A stretch of DNA of 48,333 nucleotides from the NCBI RefSeq assembly GCF_000648615.1, contig NZ_JFZC01000044.1:1-48333 (forward strand), read 5' to 3'. Numbering within the stretch: the first letter of the stretch is position 1; each line of letters opens with the position of its first letter. Made by a program: the position numbers and the translations under genes. The stretch is from Sporolactobacillus terrae DSM 11697 (lineage in GTDB: Bacteria > Bacillota > Bacilli > Bacillales > Sporolactobacillaceae). This document shows positions 17,941-25,709 of the stretch, one piece after another. Under the pieces are notes generated by a model that saw only the letters and a program-made list of their open reading frames with translations, was not told the DNA's origin and did not search any database.

Positions 17941-18245
17941 TGTGTGATGGGTTCGTGTCTTTTCCGCTTGCCACGGGCGCACCGCGAGCCGCCTCAGACA
18001 GGGGGTCTCGCTGGCACGCATCAACAAAGCGCAATCCTGCTTGGTGCCAGAGTACCTCCGCTTTGATTCGGTCAAGACACCGGTCTGTAGGTTTGAAGAT
18101 GGGGCAAAATCATAAGCTTTCTTTTCCTGTTAGAAAACTTGGCTTTGCCAAGCCTCTGGCGAAGGCACAGTCGCCGCCCGCGACGGCCATGGACGGCCTA
18201 GTGTTCGGTGAGCCGCAGGACGCGGTGTTCTACCGAACCACCTAC
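17941..18245. repeat. GC-rich structured intergenic element with repeat copy B
   Basis: This lies in the gene-less stretch 17617-18331. The sub-region 18007-18037 matches 199-229 at 29 of 31 positions. The rest is GC-rich compared with neighbouring intergenic DNA and rich in short inverted repeats: CTTGGC/GCCAAG near 18140-18155, and GTTCGGT/ACCGAAC around 18200-18238. Its composition resembles the mosaic non-coding repeats scattered through Bacillaceae genomes. No credible reading frame was found. Confidence 0.5.
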
Positions 18246-18291
18246 ACTCGTTTCCTGAAATCTTTTATTTTCTATACTTTCTTACCAGTGT

Positions 18292-18324
18292 AAAAAAAAA
18301 GCTCCTGCCTTAACTGGCAGGAAC
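18292..18324 (-). terminator. Intrinsic terminator after nspC
   Basis: On the minus strand GTTCCTGCC and GGCAGGAGC form a stem with a 6-nt loop, followed by nine T residues. It ends the polyamine operon. Confidence 0.92.
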
Positions 18325-18331
18325 TCGTCGA

Positions 18332-19468
18332 TCAAGAAAGTCTTGTTTTAAAATTTTCGTAGTTAAACGTTTTGATCGTCTGCAGCCCCTCTTGTTCGCT
18401 GTACTTGACAAGCGAGGGCAGCGCGATGCCGTTGAAGGTATTGTTTTTGACCATCGAATAGATGGCCATATCACAAAAGACAAGACGGTTGCCGACTTTG
18501 AGCGGCTGATCAAAGGAATAGTCGCCGATCACATCGCCGGACAGGCAAGTTGGCCCGCCAAGACGATAGGTAAAGGCACGTTCCCCGGGCTTTCCTGCAT
18601 CAAGGATCTCAGGCCGATAGGGCATTTCCAGTACATCCGGCATATGACAGGTCGCCGAAGTATCCAGAATGGCAACTGGCATTCCATTTTCAAACACATC
18701 GAGAACGGTAGCCACAAGATAGCCGCTATTCAAGGCCACCGCTTCGCCCGGCTCCAAATAAACATCAACGTCATACTTTTCTTGCACCGATGTGATGCAG
18801 CGTTCGAGCCGTTCCAGATCATAATCCTTGCGTGTGATGTGATGACCACCGCCAAAGTTGAGCCACTTCATGCCTTTGAGGTATTGGCCAAACTTGCGTT
18901 CCACAACCTTCAGCGTATGTTCCAGCGCATCCGAATTCTGCTCACATAATGTATGGAAATGCAGTCCGTCAAGTCCCTCCAGGGCGTCCGGATCAAAATT
19001 TGTTTCCGTAACGCCCATGCGCGAGTATGGCGCGCAGGGATCATAAAGTCCGGTCTCAACCTCCGAATATTCGGGGTTGACACGCATGCCGCATTCAATC
19101 ACCCGAGGTGCCTGCTTCACCTGGTCTTTAAAGCGCGCCCACTGGCTGAATGAGTTAAAGACGATGTGATCGCTCACCTCGAGAATTTCAGCGAAGTCCT
19201 TTTCATCGTAAGCGGGTGAGTAGATATGCACTTCCTTGTCCATCTCTTCACGGCCGAGCCGTGCTTCGTACAAGGAGCTGGATGCAACCCCGCTCAAGTA
19301 GCGGCCGATCAGTGGGTAAAAGGCGAACATTGAAAAAGCCTTTTGTGCAAGCAGGATCTTGCAGCCGGTCCGCTCCTGCAGTTGTTTCAAGCGTTCAAGA
19401 TTTTTCACAAGCAGATCTTCATCAACAATGTAACTTGGCGATGGAGCCGCAGTAAAATCGATAGCCAT
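18332..19468 (-). CDS. nspC: Carboxynorspermidine/carboxyspermidine decarboxylase
   Basis: PLP-dependent decarboxylase of the alanine-racemase fold, 378 residues. It removes the carboxyl group from carboxynorspermidine or carboxyspermidine to give norspermidine or spermidine. The PLP lysine lies in ILLAQKAFSMF (about residue 43). HFHTLCEQ, LNFGGGHHITRKDYD, the EPGEA phosphate-binding motif and GPTCLSGD (active-site Cys) are all present. The ATG at 19468 follows AAGGAG at 7 nt; a TTG two codons earlier is less well placed. It starts 11 bp after the stop of its partner synthase and is the last gene of the operon. Confidence 0.92.
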   Translation of the reverse strand: MAIDFTAAPSPSYIVDEDLLVKNLERLKQLQERTGCKILLAQKAFSMFAFYPLIGRYLSGVASSSLYEARLGREEMDKEVHIYSPAYDEKDFAEILEVSDHIVFNSFSQWARFKDQVKQAPRVIECGMRVNPEYSEVETGLYDPCAPYSRMGVTETNFDPDALEGLDGLHFHTLCEQNSDALEHTLKVVERKFGQYLKGMKWLNFGGGHHITRKDYDLERLERCITSVQEKYDVDVYLEPGEAVALNSGYLVATVLDVFENGMPVAILDTSATCHMPDVLEMPYRPEILDAGKPGERAFTYRLGGPTCLSGDVIGDYSFDQPLKVGNRLVFCDMAIYSMVKNNTFNGIALPSLVKYSEQEGLQTIKTFNYENFKTRLS

Positions 19469-19479
19469 TGGCAAGCTCC

Positions 19480-20679
19480 TTAATCGATTAGCGTTGGCGC
19501 AAATTCTTCATGCCACGGCAACCCAAATTGATTCAACGCATCCATAAACGGATCCGGATCGAATTCTTCAATATTGTAAACACCCGGTCGTTTCCATTTT
19601 CCGGTCATCACCATTGCTGCACCAATCATCGCCGGTACACCGGTTGTATATGAAATCGCCTGAGAACCGACTTCTTTGTAGCATTCCTGGTGATCGCATA
19701 CGTTATAAACATAATAGGTGCGCGGCTTGCCGTCCTTGACGCCTTGGAAGATGCAGCCGATATTCGTTTTGCCCTTTGTACGCGGTCCAAGTGATGCCGG
19801 GTCTGGTAAAACGGCTTTCAGGAATTGCAGCGGAACGATTTTCTTTCCTTCAAATTCGATTGGTTCAATGGAAGTCATGCCGACGTTTTCCAAAACTTTA
19901 AGATGCGTCAGATAGCTTTGACCAAAGGTCATCCAGAAGCGAATCTTTTTAATGCCATTAATGTTTTGCGCAAGGGATTCCATTTCCTCATGGTGAAGCA
20001 AGTAGATGTCTTTCGGTCCGATCTGTGGAAAATCATAGACGCGTTTGATCGCCATTGGTTCGGTTTCAATGAATTGACCATTTTCAAAGTAACTGCCGTT
20101 CGCGGTTACTTCACGAATGTTGATTTCCGGATTGAAGTTAGTCGCAAATGGATAGCCGTGGTCGCCGGCGTTAGCGTCGAGAATATCGATTGAATGAATT
20201 TCATCAAAGTAGTGTTTCTGAGCATATGCAGAGAATACACCGGTCACGCCCGGATCAAAACCGCTGCCGAGTAGTGCGGTGATGCCGGCTTCTTTGAAGC
20301 GGTCACGATACGCCCATTGCCATTTGTATTCGAATTTGGCCGTATCTTCCGGCTCGTAGTTTGCCGTATCCACATAGTCTGTTTTCGTTGCCAGACACGC
20401 ATCCATAATCGTTAGATCCTGATAAGGGAGCGCGACGTTGATTACAATATCCGGGTTCACCTTTTCAATCAATGCAATCAATGCCGGAACATGATTTGCA
20501 TCTACCTGTGCGGTCGTAATTTTTGTCTTACCGCCGTCCAACTTTTCTTTGAGGGCATTACATTTGGAAAGTGTACGGCTTGCGATACAAATTTCTTCAA
20601 ATACCTCTGAATTCTGGCAGCACTTATGTGCCACAACCCCTGCGACGCCGCCTGCGCCGATCATCAATGCTTTACCCAA
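19480..20679 (-). CDS. Carboxynorspermidine/carboxyspermidine synthase
   Basis: Saccharopine-dehydrogenase-like NADPH enzyme of 399 residues. It condenses aspartate semialdehyde with a diamine (putrescine or diaminopropane) to give carboxyspermidine or carboxynorspermidine. The N-terminal Rossmann motif is MIGAGGVAGVVAHK (about 6-19), with ASRTLSKC for the NADP ribose phosphate. Family signatures DTANYEPEDTA, LGSGFDPGVTGVF, the INGIKKIRFW region and YTTGVPAMIGA are present. The start is TTG, with AAGGAGG 10 nt upstream. It sits directly before its decarboxylase and 67 bp after the spermidine synthase gene with no terminator between. Confidence 0.92.
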   Translation of the reverse strand: MGKALMIGAGGVAGVVAHKCCQNSEVFEEICIASRTLSKCNALKEKLDGGKTKITTAQVDANHVPALIALIEKVNPDIVINVALPYQDLTIMDACLATKTDYVDTANYEPEDTAKFEYKWQWAYRDRFKEAGITALLGSGFDPGVTGVFSAYAQKHYFDEIHSIDILDANAGDHGYPFATNFNPEINIREVTANGSYFENGQFIETEPMAIKRVYDFPQIGPKDIYLLHHEEMESLAQNINGIKKIRFWMTFGQSYLTHLKVLENVGMTSIEPIEFEGKKIVPLQFLKAVLPDPASLGPRTKGKTNIGCIFQGVKDGKPRTYYVYNVCDHQECYKEVGSQAISYTTGVPAMIGAAMVMTGKWKRPGVYNIEEFDPDPFMDALNQFGLPWHEEFAPTLID

Positions 20680-20746
20680 TTTACGAACGCCTCCTTAAAA
20701 GTAGCCTGTCCACTGCAAGGACTCATTAATAATGGATCAGACACAT

Positions 20747-21598
20747 TTATTCCATTTCTTCAAGCATCCGCTTGACATAGTTCGGCAGTGCAAATGCGCC
20801 GACGTGAATTTTATCATTATAATAGCGGGTTTTCAGGTTTCGTGCCTTCCATTTTTGTGCATCAAAGTCCTGAAGCGGATGACCGTGCTTCGACGCAAAG
20901 CCAAACAGCCAGTGGCCAGATGGATAGGTTGGAATATGCGCCTGATAGACACGACTGATCGGGAAGGAATCAACGATCCGCTTATGGGCGCGCTGCATTG
21001 CAATCGCGTCAACTAGATAGAATGGGCTTTCATGCTGGTTGACCATTGCCCCGGTTGCCGTAAGCGCCTTGAAACAGTTTCCATAGAATTCCTTTGTAAA
21101 AAGGCCTTCACCAGGACCAAAAGGATCGGTTGAATCGACAATAATCAAATCGTATTCATCCTTTTTTGAACGAACAAATTTCAAACCATCCGCCTCGTGA
21201 ATGGTCACGCGCGGATCATCTAATTTGGCTGCGGTTTGCGGCAAATATTTTTTACATGCTTCAATGACTTGCGCATCAATTTCAACTAAATCAATTTGCT
21301 GGATTTCCGGATAGCGGACAAGTTCGCGGACCGCACCGCCGTCTCCCCCGCCGATCACCAGCACCTTTTTCACCTGTGGCAAGACGGCCATCGGCACATG
21401 GACGATCATTTCATGATAGATGAATTCGTCCTTCTCCGTCAGCATCATATACCCGTCAAGGGTCAAAAAGCGCCCGAATTCAAGCGAATCGAAAATATCG
21501 ATCCGTTGAAACTCGCTTTGCGCGCTGTACACTTGTCGGTCAACCTTAATCGACAGTTTCACGTTATCTGTGTGTTTCTCTGTAAACCATAAGTCCAA
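20747..21598 (-). CDS. speE: Spermidine synthase (aminopropyltransferase)
   Basis: Transfers an aminopropyl group from decarboxylated S-adenosylmethionine to a diamine or polyamine; cytosolic, 283 residues. Motifs: SEFQRIDIFDS, LDGYMMLTEKDEFIYHEM, VLVIGGGDGGAVREL (about 80-94), DLVEIDAQVIEACKKYLP, DDPRVTIHEADGLKF and IIVDSTDPFGPGEGLF, plus the putrescine-site YPSGHW. The TTG at 21598 is preferred: GAAGGAG stands 8 nt before it and the protein then aligns with the B. subtilis SpeE N-terminus; the GTG at 21607 lies inside that Shine-Dalgarno. It is 5 bp after the stop of the decarboxylase gene. Confidence 0.93.
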   Translation of the reverse strand: MDLWFTEKHTDNVKLSIKVDRQVYSAQSEFQRIDIFDSLEFGRFLTLDGYMMLTEKDEFIYHEMIVHVPMAVLPQVKKVLVIGGGDGGAVRELVRYPEIQQIDLVEIDAQVIEACKKYLPQTAAKLDDPRVTIHEADGLKFVRSKKDEYDLIIVDSTDPFGPGEGLFTKEFYGNCFKALTATGAMVNQHESPFYLVDAIAMQRAHKRIVDSFPISRVYQAHIPTYPSGHWLFGFASKHGHPLQDFDAQKWKARNLKTRYYNDKIHVGAFALPNYVKRMLEEME

Positions 21599-21603
21599 GC
21601 CGT

Positions 21604-23049
21604 TCACTCCTTCACTGTCTGGATTGCGTTGACGTGACTGTCTTGTGTACCGGTAAGAAAACAGCCCTTTTCCTTCGCATACTGAATATATTCAAGTACC
21701 TTGGCCGTCACTTTTTCGCCCGGAGCGAGGATCGGAATCCCCGGCGGATAGCACATCACGAATTCGCCGCAGATCCGTCCAAGACTGTCCTCAAGTCTTG
21801 TCGACTCACTTTCCGCATAAAAGGCCTCTTGAGGGGCAAGAATGACTTCCGGACGAATGTATTCCTGGCTTAACATACCGGTCCGATCCTTGGCATAGCG
21901 CCGCTTAATCTCCGACAAGGCCGACACGAGCCGTTCGAGATCCATGATCCGATCGCCGATTGAAAGATAAGCAAGAATATTGCCGATATCGCCGAACTCG
22001 ATTTGGATATCGTATTCATCGCGGAGAAGGTCATAAACTTCAATGCCGGCAAGACCGATATCACGCGTCAGCACGGACAATTTCGTACGGTCGAAATCAT
22101 AGATCGAATCGCCGTTGATCAGTTCCTCGGCGTACGCGTAATACCCGCCGATCTGATTAATTTCTGCACGCGCGTACTCGGCCATCTGAGCCACTTTCTC
22201 AAAAATCGCGCGGCCGCGCAAGGCGAGATTGCGGCGCGATATGTCCAGAGAAGAAATCAGCAGATAGGAGCCGCTTGTCGTCTGCGTCAAATTGATGATC
22301 TGACGGACATAACCCTCGCTTAATCCGTTAACAAGCAAGAGCGAGCTCTGCGTCAGCGAACCACCGGATTTATGCATGCTGACTGCAGCCATATCAGCGC
22401 CGACCGACATCGCCGAGGCTGGAAGCCCTTCGCCAAAATAAAAGTGCGTCCCGTGCGCTTCATCAACAAGTACCAGCATGTTGTGCTGATGCGCCAGTTC
22501 CGTAATCGCCTTTAAATTTGAGCAAATGCCATAATAGGTTGGGTTATTGATTAAAACCGCTTTGGCGTCCGGATTTTCCAGAATTGCTTGCTTCACATCG
22601 GCAACCGACATGCCAAGTGAAATACCAAGTTCGTGGTTCACGCCCGGGTTGACGTAAACGGGAATCGCTCCACTCAGAATCAGCGCATTAATCGCACTGC
22701 GATGCACGTTGCGCGGCATAATCATTTTTTCACCGCGTTTGCAAGCACTCATCACCATGCTCTGCACAGCGGAGGTTGTTCCGTTCACCATAAAAAAGGC
22801 GTGTTTCGCCCCGAATGCTTCAGCCGCCAGTTCTTCTGCTTCTTTGATCACCGACACCGGGTGGCACAGATTATCAAGCGGTTTCATTGAATTCACATCA
22901 ACGGTCAGGCATTTTTCTCCAAGAAAATCGGTTAATTCACGATTCCCCTTGCCTCGTTTGTGTCCCGGCACATCAAAAGGCACGACCCGCATCGCTTTAT
23001 AGCGATTCAGCGCCTCAAGGACAGGCGCGCGTTCTTGTGATAAATTCAT
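21604..23049 (-). CDS. speA: Arginine/lysine/ornithine decarboxylase, SpeA type
   Basis: Fold-I PLP decarboxylase of the Orn/Lys/Arg family, 481 residues, close in length and sequence to B. subtilis SpeA (arginine decarboxylase). Motifs: PGHKRGKG (about 28-35), VNGTTSAVQS, MPRNVHRSAINALILSGA, VDEAHGTHF, and the PLP lysine in VSMHKSGGSLTQSS (about 227). The ATG at 23049 follows TTGGAG by 8 nt; a GTG at 23058 overlaps the Shine-Dalgarno. It lies between speD and speE. Whether it decarboxylates arginine, ornithine or lysine cannot be decided here. No agmatinase gene is in the window, so the source of putrescine is open. Confidence 0.88.
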   Translation of the reverse strand: MNLSQERAPVLEALNRYKAMRVVPFDVPGHKRGKGNRELTDFLGEKCLTVDVNSMKPLDNLCHPVSVIKEAEELAAEAFGAKHAFFMVNGTTSAVQSMVMSACKRGEKMIMPRNVHRSAINALILSGAIPVYVNPGVNHELGISLGMSVADVKQAILENPDAKAVLINNPTYYGICSNLKAITELAHQHNMLVLVDEAHGTHFYFGEGLPASAMSVGADMAAVSMHKSGGSLTQSSLLLVNGLSEGYVRQIINLTQTTSGSYLLISSLDISRRNLALRGRAIFEKVAQMAEYARAEINQIGGYYAYAEELINGDSIYDFDRTKLSVLTRDIGLAGIEVYDLLRDEYDIQIEFGDIGNILAYLSIGDRIMDLERLVSALSEIKRRYAKDRTGMLSQEYIRPEVILAPQEAFYAESESTRLEDSLGRICGEFVMCYPPGIPILAPGEKVTAKVLEYIQYAKEKGCFLTGTQDSHVNAIQTVKE

Positions 23050-23066
23050 AAGCAGCACTCCAATAA

Positions 23067-23858
23067 TTAAAAAATATTCGCCCCGCTGTAGATCTCAATC
23101 ATTTCCCTGCGGAGATTGCTGCTGATCTTCAAACGTTCCTTCGGCGGGATTTCAAGTACATCGCGATTAAACAAATAGTTCTGTAAATCAAGTTCTTTAA
23201 TAAGCATTTTGGTATGGAAAAGATTGGCTTGATAAACATTAATGTCAACGGCATCATAATTCTCAAGTGTTTCGTCATCGATATAATTTTGAATCGATGT
23301 TATCGGATGATCCATGAACAATTTCTTTCCATCGACATCGCGTGTAAACCCGCGTACGCGGTAATCCGCCGTGATGATGTCGGAATCGAAACTGCCGATC
23401 AAGTAATTGAGTGTATTCAATGGGGAGATTTCCCCGCATGTGGCCACATCGATGTCAACGCGGAACGTGGCAATCGCCGTGCCCGGATGAAATTCCGGAT
23501 AGGTATGCACCGTTACATGGCTCTTATCCAGATGGCCGACAATGGTGTCCGCATAGTGCCCGAGATTGCATGAGCGATCAATTTGATCCTTTGGGAACTC
23601 CTGCTCAGCAATCAGTACGGTAACACTCGCACCTTGGGGATCGTAGTCTTGTTTGCTGATATTGAGCACATGCGCACCGATCATCTCCGTGACATGGCAA
23701 AGAATATGGGTCAGCCGCTCTGAATTGTACTGTTCATCAATGTAGGTAATATAATCGCGTTGCTCACGTTCACTCTTCGCATAGCAGACATCGTAAATAT
23801 TAAAACTTAGTGACTTCGTGAGGTTGTTGAAGCCGTACAATTTCAGTTTGTTTTCCAA
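23067..23858 (-). CDS. speD: S-adenosylmethionine decarboxylase proenzyme, class 1A
   Basis: Pyruvoyl enzyme that makes decarboxylated S-adenosylmethionine, the aminopropyl donor for SpeE. The self-cleavage site is the Lys-Ser of GHLDKSHVTVHTYPE at about residues 112-113, matching E. coli SpeD. At about 263 residues it is the long E. coli-like class rather than the 120-130-residue class of B. subtilis. Other matches are LYGFNNLTKSLSF, NISKQDYDPQGASVTVLIA and DYRVRGFTRDVDGKK. The TTG at 23858 is inferred from a GTGGGGAT Shine-Dalgarno and from alignment with the E. coli start. An ATG 16 codons upstream (23906) and an in-frame GTG between lack good Shine-Dalgarno spacing. It is the first gene of the polyamine operon, behind a strong promoter. 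Confidence 0.9.
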   Translation of the reverse strand: MENKLKLYGFNNLTKSLSFNIYDVCYAKSEREQRDYITYIDEQYNSERLTHILCHVTEMIGAHVLNISKQDYDPQGASVTVLIAEQEFPKDQIDRSCNLGHYADTIVGHLDKSHVTVHTYPEFHPGTAIATFRVDIDVATCGEISPLNTLNYLIGSFDSDIITADYRVRGFTRDVDGKKLFMDHPITSIQNYIDDETLENYDAVDINVYQANLFHTKMLIKELDLQNYLFNRDVLEIPPKERLKISSNLRREMIEIYSGANIF

Positions 23859-23977
23859 CCCTATCCCCACAACCTTTCCCGGTTCTCTACTCACAATCGA
23901 TGGCATTCGCTACAAGAAAAAAATAAGCCGCTACGGCGATAATTGTCGAATCGTCACACACATAAAAATCTAATTTA

Positions 23978-24005
23978 ATTATATAGACAACCCGATTCAA
24001 GTCAA
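23978..24005 (-). promoter_or_regulatory. Sigma-A promoter of the polyamine operon
   Basis: On the minus strand TTGACT and TATAAT are separated by 16 bp: one mismatch in the -35, none in the -10. It would give a transcript leader of about 110 nt before the TTG of speD. Confidence 0.7.
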
Positions 24006-24104
24006 GAAAAAATAATACACAGCAAAAACCAATTTCTTCTATTATTTATATCCATCTCATCGATCGAAATACAAAAAAACGTGTGAAGAAAAAAACGACC
24101 CGCC

Positions 24105-24470
24105 AAGTTAAAAAGAATCCGCCCAAAGTTAAAGCGAATTCTCAAAAAGTTAAAGCAAATCCCCGAAGTTAAAGCGAATTCTCAAAAAGTTAAAGCGAAT
24201 CCCCGAAGTTAAAGCGAATCCTCGAAAAGTTAAAGCGAATCCCCGAAAAGTTAAAGCAAATCCCTCAAAAGTTAAAGCGAATTCCAAAAAGTTAAAGCGA
24301 ATTCCCGAAAAGTTAAAGCGAATCCCCGAAGTTAAAGCGGATTCTCGAAAAGTTAAAGCGGATCCCTCAAAAGTTAAAGCGAATCCCCGAAAAGTTAAAG
24401 CGAATCTCTCAAAAGTTAAAGCGAATCTCTCAAAAGTTAAAGCGGATTCTCGAAAAGTTAAAGCGCATTT
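24105..24470 (+). repeat. Tandem array of 18 repeats of about 20 bp
   Basis: Eighteen head-to-tail units (the first degenerate) of 18-22 bp share the core AGTTAAAGCGAAT, joined by variable links such as CCCCGAAA, TCTCAAAA or TCCTCGAA. The core varies only at a few positions (GCAAAT, GCGGAT, GCGCAT). The array fills the gap between the tua terminator and the spe promoter. It is not a CRISPR: there are no unique spacers of constant length. Confidence 0.93.
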
Positions 24471-24512
24471 CGAGAACCTTATAGAGGGTCCATACGAAGA
24501 ACAGGTCAAAAA

Positions 24513-24535
24513 CAAAAAAGCGGCAATCCGCCGCT
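24513..24535 (-). terminator. Intrinsic terminator after tuaH
   Basis: On the minus strand AGCGGC-GGATT... pairs with GCCGCT and runs into TTTTTTG, immediately after the stop codon of the last wall-polymer gene. Confidence 0.85.
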
Positions 24536-24536
24536 G

Positions 24537-25691
24537 TTAATCAAGTTTAACGTGATGAAGCATTGTTTCAAAAATGGTTGGCCAGTCTTTTGCTTTCGCA
24601 ACGGTTTTGCGCTGCTGGATATAAACCGGATCATCGGCGATGCGCGCGAGCCGTTCACATTCGCAAATCAATAGCTCCGGATCTGATTGGTCCAGGCAAA
24701 GATAGCTTCCCTCTCGTTCATATTTTTTCGTCGAAGGCAAATGAATCCCGACCGCTGCTTTTCCCGAAGCAAGAAATTCAAACAATTTTAACGGAAAAAC
24801 GGCATGATTATAAGGCGATGCTTTATACGGCATCAGTCCGATCGTCACTTGCTGCATGTAATGCGGCACCTGATCCGGAGGTACTGCGTCTACCCAAGTC
24901 ACATTCGGACGTGCAAGCAGTTGTTTGAAATTCGGGTCGCCATGGGTACTGTCCGGACCAACAAGCAGAATCGTCCAATCCGGTTTGCGGCAGGCAACGG
25001 CATCCAAAAGGGCGAAATCCAACTTGGGCTTAATCCCGCCAATGTAGCCGAGCACTGTTCGCGCATTCTTTGTCGGCTTGCCTGCCGCCTCGAACATCGC
25101 GTAATCCACCCCATTCTCAAACGTTCGGACGCGGCTTTGCTTGGCGACAGGCAGCTCTTGATCGGTGACATTATGCAAGTAATCCGACGTGCAGAAGATC
25201 AGATCGGCACGCGTGACAATTCGATGCTCCGCTTGAGCAATCACGCGTCTTCGCATTCGGCGCGCAAGGGACAGTCGGCCGCTGATCGGTGCTGCCCACA
25301 GATCGCTGCGGTCATACACGACACGTTCCCAGCGCAGCAAATGGCTCAAGCTTGGAAAGCCCGGAAAGGTATACCACAAATACAAACGGAAACGCCCCTG
25401 ATAAATCTGCAACCGATGAACGAGCTGCTTCAGGCGCCGCTGGTGAAATAAGGCAAGGTAACGAGAAAAACGAAACGCCTTTTGCGGCAATAAATCGGTA
25501 ACCGTCCACTGCTCGATCCGCTGGCCCGCGCCGACCTTGTGATCCGTCTCGCGATGCGGCGCGGGACAAAGCCAGATTACGCGTTCGGTGTCACGACGAG
25601 ACGCAAGAAATTCAGCGAGCCGATGGCGGCGATAGCGCAGCCCATCCTGACTCCATCTCCCTGCACCAACAATGACATGTATATTTTTCAT
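24537..25691 (-). CDS. tuaH: Glycosyltransferase, TuaH-like
   Basis: GT4-like cytoplasmic or membrane-associated glycosyltransferase of about 384 residues, at the position of tuaH in the B. subtilis teichuronic-acid operon. N-terminal VGAGRWSQDGLRYRRHRLAEFL and VVYDRSDLWAAP belong to the acceptor domain. Donor-domain features include TVLGYIGGIKPKLDF, the VGPDS segment, IGLMPYKASPYNHAVFPLKLFEFLASGKA (an E at the GT-B donor site) and a short C-terminal tail. The ATG at 25691 follows GGAAAGGAAG; a GTG just before it is an alternative. It is last in the operon, 15 bp after tuaG. The sugar it adds (GalNAc or GlcA in the Bacillus polymer) is not readable. Confidence 0.8.
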   Translation of the reverse strand: MKNIHVIVGAGRWSQDGLRYRRHRLAEFLASRRDTERVIWLCPAPHRETDHKVGAGQRIEQWTVTDLLPQKAFRFSRYLALFHQRRLKQLVHRLQIYQGRFRLYLWYTFPGFPSLSHLLRWERVVYDRSDLWAAPISGRLSLARRMRRRVIAQAEHRIVTRADLIFCTSDYLHNVTDQELPVAKQSRVRTFENGVDYAMFEAAGKPTKNARTVLGYIGGIKPKLDFALLDAVACRKPDWTILLVGPDSTHGDPNFKQLLARPNVTWVDAVPPDQVPHYMQQVTIGLMPYKASPYNHAVFPLKLFEFLASGKAAVGIHLPSTKKYEREGSYLCLDQSDPELLICECERLARIADDPVYIQQRKTVAKAKDWPTIFETMLHHVKLD

Positions 25692-25709
25692 CACGGTCTT
25701 CCTTTCCAG

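Larger units (their letters stand above)
23859..24536. other. Intergenic region: spe promoter/leader and tandem repeats
   Basis: This 678-bp gap between the wall-polymer cluster and the polyamine operon holds, from left to right, the speD leader, the spe promoter, an AT-rich spacer, the tandem repeat array and the tua terminator. The leader contains a short GCCG-TAG-CGGC hairpin followed by TTATTTTTTT (about 23926-23941), a weak attenuator-like structure. An open frame through the array is merely translated repeat. Confidence 0.6.

Noticed and set aside
24105-24470. Array considered as CRISPR
   Set aside because: Repeat core is only about 13 bp with 5-9 bp similar links; no unique 26-40 bp spacers and no cas genes nearby.
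24150-24515. Frame of 121 codons encoding a repetitive protein
   Set aside because: It is the translation of the 20-bp tandem array; units of 18-22 bp do not keep one frame by design and there is no Shine-Dalgarno.
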